This document shows positions 56,267 through 64,000 of a stretch of DNA of 64,000 nucleotides, one piece after another. The stretch spans positions 170,795-234,794 of the forward strand of contig JAQMWT010000059.1 of NCBI GenBank assembly GCA_029834535.1. Reading direction: 5' to 3'. A model generated the notes under the pieces. The model worked only from the letters and a program-made list of their open reading frames with translations. It did no database searches and was not told the origin of the DNA. Each line of letters opens with the position of its first letter. Positions within the stretch are counted from its first letter, which is position 1. A program made the translations under genes and the position numbers. The stretch is from Chrysophaeum taylorii (lineage: Eukaryota; Sar; Pelagophyceae; Pelagomonadales; Pelagomonadaceae).

Positions 56267-58558
56267 TCAGAGCTCGAAGGTCTCGGCGTGAAAGTCGGCG
56301 CCCCCAGCGGCAGCGGCGCGGGCCGCCTGGACGAAACTGGGCGGCCCGCAGGCGAAGACGAGGACGTCGGTGGTTTGGTGGGCGAGAAGAAGAAAGGTGC
56401 GGACTTCCTCGTGGAGGTCGGGGCGGCCGCGAGTTGTCGCGAGAGATTTTTGGCCGTTCTCCTCGTCGTCCGTGTGTCCGGCCGTTTCGAAGAGGGCCGC
56501 CGAGAAGCGGCGCGTCGAGGGCGCGGAAGCGAGGGCGCAGAGATGGAGGTCGTCGGCGAAGAGGTCAAAGATTTCGCGTCGTTTCGCGGCCCAGACGAGG
56601 CGCGCGGCCTTAGACGTGGAGGAGGACTCGAGGAGGAGGGTGCGGAAGATGGATGCACAGGGCGTGATGCCGATCCCGCCGGCGAGGAAGAGGACGCGCC
56701 GATTAAGGAGGGGTGGCGGGCTGCCGTAGGGACCGTCGACTATCAGGTCCTCGATAGGGTAGCCGGCGACGATCGTAGCGGCGAGACGCGACGACCATTC
56801 GCGAGGGCCGCGGACGCAAACGTGGTGCGTCACGGTTGCGTCGTGGGGGCTCGACGAGTAGGAGACGGGGTGCCAGCCGGGGAGACCAACGACGCGGATC
56901 CACGCGTATTGTCCCGGATCGAAGAACGCGGCCGGGTTTCGCGTTACGTCCTCGCCGCCTTTCCGCCGCCGCCAGAAGAAGAAAGCTCCGGGGCAGCTCC
57001 AGGAAATCTTGCGCTTTTTGGTGGTGGTGGAATGATGCGGCACGACGAAGAGGGTCGGGACGACGCCGTCGTCGTCGGTTCGTTGTCGTCGTCGAGACGA
57101 AGACGCGTCGTAGGCCACGACGACGACGCCCGCGACGACGCGAGCGTCTATTATTCGCCTCCGCGCGGCCTTGGCGAAGCGAAGGGCGTGGTCGACGACG
57201 GAGAACCCGAGGCCGCCGAGGACGTAGTACCACGCGGCCGTCGCGTGCCAGAGGGTCGCCACCAGAAGCGGCGGAAAAGCGAGGTAGTGGAAGACCTGGA
57301 AGATTTCCCAGCGTCGACGACGGACGGCACCGAACGAGGTCGCGACGAGGAGGGGGAGCGAAACGGCGGCGACGACGGCCGCGAGCGCGGTCGTCCAGTC
57401 CTGAATGCCGCCGCCGCCGCCGCCGCCTTTCGCCGCGCAGAAGACGGCGGCGTGCGCGAGGATGGTTGCGATTGCGGCCCACCCGAGGACGCGGTGGAAG
57501 CCGACGAGGTGTTCGTAGCCTACGCCGAAACACGCGACGAGCGCCGAGTTTCGCGAGACGGGGAACAACAGCAGCCCGAAGAGAGCGTTGGCGAGCTGCC
57601 CGAGCACAATACCTCCCGTCTCCAGCGCGCTATCCGTGCGTCGCGTGCGCCACCAGAACGCGACCTCGTACGCGAGAGTCGCGACGAGCGAACCCCAGAA
57701 AAGCGCCTCGCCCGCGCTCGCGCGCCCGCGGCGCGCCGAGAGGAACCTCGCGACGCGCGGATCGCGCCTCGCGACGAGCCCGACCCACCCGATCGCCCCA
57801 ACGAAGCCGTACCAGACCACCACGTCGAACCGCTTCGCGACCGTCGCGGTCGCGATCGACGACCGGATCGACGCGGGGTCGAACGCCGCCGCCGCGGGCG
57901 GCAGCGACACCGAGGCGACGAACACGAGACTGAGCCCGACGCACGCGACGACGAGTCCCGTCGCTTCGCGCGCGCGCCGCTTCGTCACCCAGTCGTGGTC
58001 GTTCTTACGAAAAATTGACGACTCCTCTCCGGCGGCGACGCGCTTCGCCGCTTCCATCAGCCGAGGCACCCAGATCACGAGGCAAAAGACCGACACGACA
58101 GCGTACGCCACGCCGGTCGTCGCGACGATGCCGCTCCCGTCGTGTCCCGCGCACCGCACGAACCAACACCGCACGAGTCCGTTTGAATCGGCCACCTCGA
58201 TCGACAGCCAGAGCGCGACGACCGCGCCCGATACGAGCGCGCACAGCGCGCAGAACACCACGCGCCGCGGCAGTTTCGACGAAAATATGGTGTCGAACGA
58301 GCCCCGGAGCACCAAAATCGTCGCCGCCGGCGCCAAAAACACGAACCCCACGGCGCACAAAAACTCGCCTCTCGTGTAGGAGGAGGACGCGCCCCTCGGG
58401 TCTCGAATGACCTCGGACTCGAACCATATCTGGACGCACTCGACGGCCACAGCAAGCATACCGATTCCGCACACCAATTCCGCCAATGCCCACCATCCCT
58501 TGTCTGGCGGCGGCGGCGGCCTCTTCTTCGGCGTCGCGATCGTCCCGTACCCAGACAT
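56267..58558 (-). CDS. ferric reductase / NADPH oxidase-like transmembrane flavocytochrome
   Basis: 763 aa. Moves electrons from NAD(P)H through FAD and two haems across a membrane to ferric iron or oxygen. Ten or so membrane helices fill residues 20-480. The haem-binding histidine pairs are visible in EHLVGFHRVLGWAAIATILA then HA, and FQVFHYLAFPPLLVATLWHA, each with two His about 13-14 residues apart. The FAD domain has GQYAWIRVVGLPGWHPVSYS (HPxSxSS). The NAD(P)H part has LFLAGGIGITPCASIFRTLL and LVFACGPPSFVQAAR near the end. There are no N-terminal EF hands, so calcium control is unlikely. Iron uptake (FRE type) and superoxide production (NOX type) cannot be told apart from sequence alone. 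The long extra N-terminal membrane segment (residues 20-300) is unusual for the core family. Confidence 0.85.
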   Translation of the reverse strand: MSGYGTIATPKKRPPPPPDKGWWALAELVCGIGMLAVAVECVQIWFESEVIRDPRGASSSYTRGEFLCAVGFVFLAPAATILVLRGSFDTIFSSKLPRRVVFCALCALVSGAVVALWLSIEVADSNGLVRCWFVRCAGHDGSGIVATTGVAYAVVSVFCLVIWVPRLMEAAKRVAAGEESSIFRKNDHDWVTKRRAREATGLVVACVGLSLVFVASVSLPPAAAAFDPASIRSSIATATVAKRFDVVVWYGFVGAIGWVGLVARRDPRVARFLSARRGRASAGEALFWGSLVATLAYEVAFWWRTRRTDSALETGGIVLGQLANALFGLLLFPVSRNSALVACFGVGYEHLVGFHRVLGWAAIATILAHAAVFCAAKGGGGGGGIQDWTTALAAVVAAVSLPLLVATSFGAVRRRRWEIFQVFHYLAFPPLLVATLWHATAAWYYVLGGLGFSVVDHALRFAKAARRRIIDARVVAGVVVVAYDASSSRRRQRTDDDGVVPTLFVVPHHSTTTKKRKISWSCPGAFFFWRRRKGGEDVTRNPAAFFDPGQYAWIRVVGLPGWHPVSYSSSPHDATVTHHVCVRGPREWSSRLAATIVAGYPIEDLIVDGPYGSPPPLLNRRVLFLAGGIGITPCASIFRTLLLESSSTSKAARLVWAAKRREIFDLFADDLHLCALASAPSTRRFSAALFETAGHTDDEENGQKSLATTRGRPDLHEEVRTFLLLAHQTTDVLVFACGPPSFVQAARAAAAGGADFHAETFEL

Positions 58559-58990
58559 TATCGCAGCGGTACCACCGCCGCCGAAATTGACGTTTCTTAT
58601 CTTGTTTCATTATCTTCTTTCTCTCCTCTGGTTTGGAAGCACTCTTGCGTCCTATAGATTATTTCTCTTTCCACCACGTAAAAAGAAAATACGGAAGACT
58701 AACATCCCTTTCTTCGAGAGGGCTAGTTTTTCAACGAAGGGAAATTGACGTTTCTAGAAAGAATAGAAGTGGTCTCGCTGCGCCTCAGTAATCGGTTATA
58801 TCAGGGGCTGGTGGGTAAAGCTGGTGGGTATATAGATGCAGACTATCACAGGCTGGGGGGCTTTCTGCCAGAAAATGAGGTCTCCCAGTTTGTCGCCAAG
58901 GTGTCAGCCGCAGCGCCAGCAAGTTCCAGCTTGCGAGAGGCTTGGCCAGGGTCGCAAGGTAAGCCGCCACGGCTCGTCTTGTGCAGGCCA
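58559..58990. other. intergenic, nothing recognised
   Basis: About 430 bp upstream of the ferric-reductase gene; contains its promoter. Short open frames lack domains. Confidence 0.5.
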
Positions 58991-58992
58991 GT

Positions 58993-59100
58993 TTTAAGTT
59001 GACCTGGTCCCAGTAAGTTGACCTGGTCCCCTGGTCTTAGTAAGTTCACCTGGTCCTAGTAAGTTGACCTGGTCCCAGTAAGCTCACCTGGTCCTAGTAA
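58993..59100. repeat. 18-20 bp tandem repeat (agtaagttgacctggtcc)
   Basis: Five copies of an agtaagttgacctggtcc-type unit, one with an insertion, next to the decayed Helitron helicase. Possibly its terminal or subterminal region. Confidence 0.8.
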
Positions 59101-59108
59101 GGGCGGCT

Positions 59109-59724
59109 ACCCGAGGACCTAGGCGTAGACGACGGTGCGCGTGTAGACGCCGGGAGGGGGCTTATCGGTATTGCGCAGCACGTGTGGGGTAGGGTGGAGT
59201 CGTCGACCCAGAAGAGGATATCATCGGGGTTGCCGACTCGACAGAAAGCCACGTAGAGCTGGCCGTGGCAGAAGACGGGCTTGTGGGCAAGAGGACGCCG
59301 ACCTCGCGGGGCGTCAGGCCCTGGCTCTTGTTGATCGTTTGGCGTCGGCGGGGCTTTAAGGGATACTGGTTGGAGGAGCCTCGGTGACACGACGCGATCG
59401 ATGATGTATCGGGTGCCGTTGCAGAGGCCGTGCGACGGGTCGAGGTTGCGAAGACTTTAAGCTCGCGATCAAAGTCAGCATGCCGTTGCTTGTCAGGGAG
59501 TCGAAAACTCGACTGTAAAGAGCGAGGCGTCGTCTTCCGACCCAACCTAGTCTGCCGAAAAGAACTCCGACGCCTCGTCTCCGGGAAAAATAGGCCGCGG
59601 TCATGCGCGCTTTGTCAGCATCGACAACATCGTTTCGACGGGGCGTGAGAATGGCGCGCTGAAAGAGCCGCCGCGGGTCGTGGAAATAGTCTGCGAGGTC
59701 GCCGTAGACGGCTTGGAGGATCAC
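59109..59724 (-). pseudogene. Helitron helicase (Pif1-like) C-terminal fragment, frameshifted
   Basis: The minus strand, read through at least three frames, gives the last part of a Helitron-type Pif1 helicase in the correct order: ILQAVYGDLADYFHDPRRLF then RAILTPRRNDVVD; SRVFDSLTSNGM; RNLDPSHGLCNGTRYIIDR; TINKSQGLTPREVGVLLP; KPVFCHGQLYVAFCRVGN. These are the hallmarks of Helitron helicases (RNLDPxxGLCNGTR, INKSQGQT, HGQLYVALSRV). The frame changes twice between them and no N-terminal Rep or Walker region is seen, so the copy is dead or is just the 3' end of a larger decayed element. It is the C-terminal motif V/VI part only. Confidence 0.85.
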
Positions 59725-59800
59725 TGTCTGCCTCGCATGCCTACCTGATCCTTACCCTGAATCGGGGGACAAATGCTCCCCGCAGGGCCGCACACACCCC

Positions 59801-60090
59801 CCTCTTAGCAGTCGACATTTGAAGACAAAGAGGTCCAACCACATCCTTCATGCTCCCCACACACACCCCCCTCTTAGCAGTCGACATTTAAAGACAGAGA
59901 GGTCCTTCATGCTCCCCACACACACCCCCCTCATAGCAGTCGACATTTAAAGACAAAGAGGTCCAACCACATCCTTCATGCTCCCCACGCACACCCCCCT
60001 CTCAGCAGTCGACATTTAAAGACAAAGAGGTCCTTCGTGCTACCTACACACACCCCCCTCTTAGCAGTCGACACTTTAAGACAAAGCGGC
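59801..60090. repeat. satellite array with alternating 69/59-bp units
   Basis: Five copies of a unit containing ctcttagcagtcgacattta and cccacacacacccccc. Copy starts are at 59802, 59871, 59930, 59999 and 60058, so the spacing alternates 69, 59, 69, 59; the 10-bp difference is the presence or absence of aaccacatcc. The true repeat is therefore a 128-bp higher-order unit. A further copy at 60362 and fragments at 38303 and 41728 belong to the same family. Confidence 0.9.
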
Positions 60091-60233
60091 CCAAACTCGC
60101 CGCATCTACCGTGAGTGGGGGATCGCCAACGCACTAGGCCGGGCTCGCTTTGCCCTCACTGCCCTCACCCATGTCGCCGCCTCGGGGAACCTCACCCAGG
60201 CCGCCCGATCCCAGCAGGACGTCACCCTTCGTC

Positions 60234-60362
60234 GCACATACGTCCGGCGGCAGCATGCGTACGACCTACGGGCGGGGCCCGTCCTCTCTTCGCCTGCCCC
60301 ACGACCCGGCGATGACCCCGACTAGGTCCCGCGTACTCATCTCCGCCCGTCAGGCACATCCC
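60234..60362 (+). repeat. dispersed repeat, copy 2
   Basis: Second copy of the repeat at 41566-41706, with a few differences including a short deletion around 60280, again followed by the ctcttagcagtcgac satellite motif. Confidence 0.8.
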
Positions 60363-60399
60363 TCTTAGCAGTCGACCTTTAAAGACAAAGACTGAAATT

Positions 60400-61525
60400 T
60401 CACTCCGAGGAAAACAAACATCTTCTTGCGTTCTCTTATGCGCTCTTATTCTTCTCAAGTCCCGCAACACGATGGGATTGGGACTAGAGACCGTCGATCG
60501 CTTTTGAAGAAGAAAACGATGATGATGATTCTTCTTCCGAGTCTTTCTTCCTAGACTTCACGGCCTTTTTCCTTGCCGTCAGCCGCCTCCTGCCATCTCA
60601 CGCGTTCTTGATATCGAAGTGAATAGTCCATGATGAGATCGTCCCCGCTTTTCCAGGCAGGCAGGCTACCATCGCGCCGCATGTCCCTGAAGTTGATTTC
60701 CGGAGCCACCGCGGGAGCCGCCAACACCCTATCATCGAAGTCGATCGCCGTGGTGCTGCTCGTTGGCGGATGGCGCGGGCACAGGTGGTGCAGCCGTTGA
60801 TGATTCAGAGGGTGCTCTTCGAGTGATTGGCAAAGGACCCAATTGCTCCTGCGGTAGACACTGCATCACCCACGAAGTTGCCCGTTATATAGAGCCGAAG
60901 CCCTTGACCGTGCTCATCATCATTCTTCGCCTCCCCGAGATCGAGAAGGCAGTTGGTGGGTCACCCGCGGTTCCGGGGGATTGAAGGACTGCTCGCTCCG
61001 TGTTTCCCTTTAGTTATTAAGTCCACGACGTCGACAACACTACCGATGCGGTCCGGTGGCGCCGTGGCCATTGTCGACTTATATATATATATATATATAC
61101 CGAGGAGTAGCATTTTTTTGAAAGAAAGACGGTCCGCTCCGCCTTAAATCAAAATATCGGCGCTTGTCTATCTACCGATTTAACGAACATATTCGTCGGT
61201 CCCGCGATGGCCTCCTGACGACGATCAGATGCGCGTAGTGCCTGTCTGCTGCTATGTCCGCGAATGTTGCACTGTCCGCGACTATTTTGTGCAACTCCTC
61301 TGTTCGTCGCCACCCATCCAAAGGCCATCGAGTCTAACGACAGACTTTCGGGAAATCCTTCTTTCTCCGGATTCCGGAATCTAATTGGCGTGTTTCTGCC
61401 TGCCTGACCACATGATGAAGCTTGCCCTTATTATATCGTTGTCATTCTCAACGGCACCAAAATAAGGGTTTAGAAAAGGTCGCCTGTTACTAATAAAGGC
61501 TCGAAGAAGTCCAAGGCTAGAGTAT
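60400..61525. other. intergenic with AT dinucleotide repeat
   Basis: About 1.1 kb upstream of TRAPPC6. A (TA)n run lies at 61080-61100. A plus-strand frame at 60763-60984 (CSCGRHC in the middle) has no recognisable domain and is left out. Confidence 0.5.
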
Positions 61526-62122
61526 ATGGCCGCCACCACCGCCGCCGCGGCGCCAGTCCCCGCGCCAAAGGGGGTTGTCGCCGAGTGCGCGTTCGAGTTT
61601 TTGCTGACGGAAGTGGTACGGACCTCCGCCGGGAGCGATCCCGCCTTTCACAAAGTTGTGGACCCCGAGGCCAGGAGCAGCGGCGGCGTTCCCTCTTCGC
61701 TCGAAAGTCACGGCTACGAGGTGGGGTACCGATTTATCGAGCGCGTTATCCAGACGAAGATCGTCGCGACCGATCACCTCGAGGCCATGAAGTTCATCTG
61801 CAAGGACTTCTGGCACGATGTCTTTGGAAAACAAATCGACAAGCTCCAGACGAATCATCGAGGGGTCTTTGTGCTCAAGGATCTCACGTTTCGATGGTTG
61901 ACGCGCCTCTCGAGCTCCCAGGACGAGGCGGTCAAGGCGGCGGCCCTCCATCTTCTCCAGTTCCCGTGCGGCGTCATCCGCGGAGCCCTCTCCAATTTGG
62001 GGATCGTCGCCACCGTCACCGCCGAGCACGTATCCCCCCCCAGCTGCTCCTTCAACATTCGCATGCAGCAGCCCAACACGGCCGCTGCTGCAGCACCCCC
62101 ACCCTCCGGCGGTACCTCGTGA
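61526..62122 (+). CDS. TRAPPC6: TRAPP complex subunit 6 (Trs33)
   Basis: 198 aa from ATG 61526. Core subunit of the TRAPP complexes that act as Rab1/Ypt1 exchange factors and vesicle tethers at the Golgi. Matches along its length: LESHGYEVGYRFIERVIQTK (the ESxGxxVGxRLxER motif), LEAMKFICKDFWHDVFGKQI then DKLQTNHRGVFVL, FRWLTRLSS, FPCGVIRGALSNLGIVATVT (the FPCGxIRGxLxNLG signature of the BET3/Trs33 fold). The N-terminal 15 and the C-terminal 20 residues are Ala/Pro low complexity added to a normal domain. Single exon. It ends 77 bp from the end of the histidinol dehydrogenase gene on the opposite strand. Confidence 0.93.
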   Translation: MAATTAAAAPVPAPKGVVAECAFEFLLTEVVRTSAGSDPAFHKVVDPEARSSGGVPSSLESHGYEVGYRFIERVIQTKIVATDHLEAMKFICKDFWHDVFGKQIDKLQTNHRGVFVLKDLTFRWLTRLSSSQDEAVKAAALHLLQFPCGVIRGALSNLGIVATVTAEHVSPPSCSFNIRMQQPNTAAAAAPPPSGGTS

Positions 62123-62198
62123 TGGTATGCTTTGTTGAGCGAGTATCAAGAGGCATCAGCATCATCATCATCATCATCATCGACCGCGCGCTTTCTTT

Positions 62199-63488
62199 TT
62201 ACTCGGGGAGTCGCTTTTCGGCGGCGCGGGCGTGGCCTTCGAGACCTTCGAGGCGGGCGAGGGTGACAGCGTCTTGGACGGCGGGCTTGGCGGCTTTGAG
62301 GTCGTCGATGCGCATCCAGGTGCGGATACGAAGGAAGTGGAAAACGGCGAGGCCGCCGGTGTACCTGCTGGTCGCATTTGTCGGAAGCGTGTGATTGGGG
62401 CCGATTCCGTAGTCGCCCAAAACCTCGGCCGCCTTGGCGCCGACAAAGAGGCCGCCGTAGTGGTCGCAGCGGTCGGCGACGGCCTGGGCGTTTTCGCACA
62501 CGACTTCGAGGTGCTCGGGGGCGACGGCGTCGGCGACGCGCACGGCCTCGTCGACGCTCGCGCAGGCGACGGCGAAGCCGGCGCGCACGGCCGGCTCGGC
62601 GACGGCCTTGGTCGGCAACACGTCGAGCTGCTTCTCGAGCTCGGCGTTGACGGAATCGACGATAGCCGCCGCGTTTCGCGACGCAGAAAACGCGACGAGT
62701 ATCGGTCGCGCCACGACGTCGTGCTCGGCCTGCGCGAGAAGATCCGCCGCGACGACGCTGGGGTCGGCCGTCTCGTCGGCGATGACGAGGACCTCGGAGG
62801 GCCCCGCGAGCATGTCGATGCCGACGCCCGCGCTTACGGAACACACCGCTTTGGCGGCCGTTACCCATTTGTTGCCGGGCCCGCAGATCACGTCGCACCG
62901 CGGAATTTTTGGAAAGACCCCCGTCGCGAGAGCAGCGATGGCGTGCGCGCCCCCGATGGCGAGAAAAACGGTGGCTCCGGCGACGTGCGCCGCCGCGAGA
63001 GTGATTTGCGACGGCTTTGGAGATGCCACGACGACCGTCTCCACGCCGGCCGCGCGCGCCGTCACGGCCGTCATCAGCACCGACGACGGCAAAGGGTACC
63101 GACCGCCCGGAGCGTAGCACCCCGCGACCTTGACGGCCGCGACGCGGTGCCCCGCTTCGCCGCCGGGAATCGGGGTCGTCACGTCGCCCAGGCTCTTGCG
63201 CTGGGCCTCGGCGAACACCCGGATGCGCGCCGCCGTGCGATCCAGGCACTCGCGTTCCGGTGCGCTCAGACTATCGTACGCCGCCTTGAGCGCGCCGGCC
63301 TCCACAACCGCCGCCTCGCCCTCCCCAAGCTCGCCAAACTTGGCGGCGAGTCGCAGCACCGCCGGAACTCCCTCGGCTTTCACTTCCTCCAGAGTCTTCC
63401 GAGCGTTCTCCATCGCGCCGGCATCCACCGCTTCCTCCACGGCGCCGCTAGCGACCGAACCCGACTCCACTACGCGCAACACGGTCAT
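62199..63488 (-). CDS. HDH: histidinol dehydrogenase
   Basis: 429 aa. Catalyses the last two steps of histidine biosynthesis, NAD+-dependent oxidation of histidinol to histidine. Family motifs are in order: PGGRYPLPSSVLMTAVTA, CGPGNKWVTAAKAVC, IDMLAGPSEVLVIADETA, DLLAQAEHD (Gln and His zinc ligands), VAPEHLEVV (catalytic Glu-His), GDYGIGPNHTLPTNATSRYT (Asp ligand) and GLEGHARAAEKR (C-terminal His ligand). Length equals bacterial HisD. In plants and algae the enzyme is plastid-located; here the start MTVLRVVESGSVASGAVEEA is not a clear targeting peptide, so either the true start is upstream or the enzyme is not in a complex plastid. No intron. Confidence 0.96.
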   Translation of the reverse strand: MTVLRVVESGSVASGAVEEAVDAGAMENARKTLEEVKAEGVPAVLRLAAKFGELGEGEAAVVEAGALKAAYDSLSAPERECLDRTAARIRVFAEAQRKSLGDVTTPIPGGEAGHRVAAVKVAGCYAPGGRYPLPSSVLMTAVTARAAGVETVVVASPKPSQITLAAAHVAGATVFLAIGGAHAIAALATGVFPKIPRCDVICGPGNKWVTAAKAVCSVSAGVGIDMLAGPSEVLVIADETADPSVVAADLLAQAEHDVVARPILVAFSASRNAAAIVDSVNAELEKQLDVLPTKAVAEPAVRAGFAVACASVDEAVRVADAVAPEHLEVVCENAQAVADRCDHYGGLFVGAKAAEVLGDYGIGPNHTLPTNATSRYTGGLAVFHFLRIRTWMRIDDLKAAKPAVQDAVTLARLEGLEGHARAAEKRLPE

Positions 63489-63811
63489 TTGGTCCCTTCA
63501 GTAGTGAGTGAAACCTGAAGCGAAGAAGTGTGGATCTCGAAACACCGTTGAAGTAGTAAAAGCAGAGAGAGCGCGGCGCGCGCTGCTTCAAGAAACGGGG
63601 GCAGCGGTATCGCACGCGAGGTTTCGATGATGATTCCGAGACCGCGCCCGGTAGCGAACCCCACTCAGCGTGCGCCTCACGAGCGATGATGATGAGGACG
63701 AGGACGAGGACGACGACGACGAAAAGGCAAGCAGCACGCGCGTTGCGTGTTTTTGGTTTCGCGGGGGGCGAGATCGGCGGGGTGAAATAATATGTAAAAG
63801 CAAGAGCTCGC
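63489..63811. other. intergenic with GAC/GAT repeats
   Basis: About 320 bp. A GATGAGGAC to GACGACGAC trinucleotide-type run lies at 63684-63723. No gene. Confidence 0.6.
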
Positions 63812-64000
63812 TCAGATCTTGGCGGCGCGTCGGAGGATCGAGTGGACAGCCTTTTGAACGACGTTCCGTTTGTCTACGGAATTCGCCTTGGCGGCTTCGA
63901 GGGCGTCGGCAATGATGGACGCCGTGTAAGGTTGGAAGTAGTAATACCACAGAACGGTGGCGAGGCCGGCGAAGTAAATTCCCACAGCAATACGTAACTT
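63812..64000 (-). CDS. 3' end of a membrane protein gene (partial)
   Basis: The last 62 codons of a gene running off the window edge. They read KLRIAVGIYFAGLATVLWYY followed by YFQPYTASIIADALEAAKAN and a basic amphipathic end (VQKAVHSILRRAAKI). One hydrophobic helix is visible. The frame is open to base 64000, with codon usage like the neighbours. No family can be named from this piece. Confidence 0.6.
   Translation of the reverse strand, partial: KLRIAVGIYFAGLATVLWYYYFQPYTASIIADALEAAKANSVDKRNVVQKAVHSILRRAAKI

Noticed and set aside
56240-58018. 592-codon plus-strand frame
   Set aside because: Antisense to the ferric reductase, whose haem, FAD and NADPH motifs are all on the minus strand.
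60763-60984. 73-codon plus-strand frame with CSCGRHC
   Set aside because: Short, in a repeat-rich region, no domain and weak coding character.
62232-63518. 428-codon plus-strand frame
   Set aside because: Antisense to histidinol dehydrogenase.

Overview
This is nuclear DNA of a eukaryote, most likely a photosynthetic alga of the red-plastid lineage and perhaps a stramenopile such as a pelagophyte; the species is an inference. The evidence is: many short spliceosomal introns (about 37-70 nt, donors GTGAGT, GTACG or GTGCG, acceptors CAG or TAG), typical eukaryotic proteins (tubulin cofactor A, TRAPPC6, DRE2, U2SURP/SR140, PCGF-type RING, mitochondrial citrate carrier), a thylakoid-type rubredoxin with an N-terminal hydrophobic leader, and an LRR protein whose C-terminal region resembles a family I associate with oomycetes and algae. 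No tRNA, rRNA, CRISPR or bacterial operon was seen.

Layout. 1-8.3 kb is less GC-rich and holds an unknown coiled-coil protein, a large LRR protein, tubulin cofactor A and a FYVE-like zinc protein. 8.4-12.5 kb has a UBL/TPR HIP-like cochaperone, a PCGF RING-RAWUL protein and a BAP31-like ER protein. 13.05-13.7 kb is a complete but internally deleted hAT element with terminal inverted repeats and an 8-bp target duplication. 13.8-21.9 kb has an LRR protein, a SAM-domain protein, a very acidic coiled-coil protein and a glutathione transferase. 21.9-26.2 kb is gene-poor with two or three uncertain genes. 26.2-32.8 kb is gene-dense: SGNH hydrolase, B3GNTL1-like glycosyltransferase, a second glycosyltransferase, RanBP2 zinc-finger protein, rubredoxin, citrate carrier. 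32.8-35.3 kb is repeat-rich and nearly gene-free. 35.3-37.7 kb holds the most striking locus: a secreted, His/Pro-rich, DOT1-like methyltransferase gene containing nine tandemly duplicated exon-intron units. 38.5-58.6 kb is again dense: U2SURP, TLDc protein, type II membrane glycosyltransferase, EamA transporter, TLC-like membrane protein, a 1294-residue composite glycosyltransferase, DRE2, a PPR-like protein, an NHL-repeat protein and a ferric-reductase/NADPH-oxidase. 58.9-60.4 kb contains a decayed Helitron helicase plus a satellite array; 61.5-64 kb has TRAPPC6, histidinol dehydrogenase and the end of one more gene.

Genes mostly alternate strand, forming head-to-head pairs whose start codons are often only 49-250 bp apart, so many probably share bidirectional promoters. 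Functionally there is a loose concentration of secretory-pathway genes (four glycosyltransferases, BAP31-like, TRAPPC6, secreted methyltransferase) but no clear pathway cluster. Gene models with introns were built by eye from splice signals, reading frame and protein continuity and have no transcript support.
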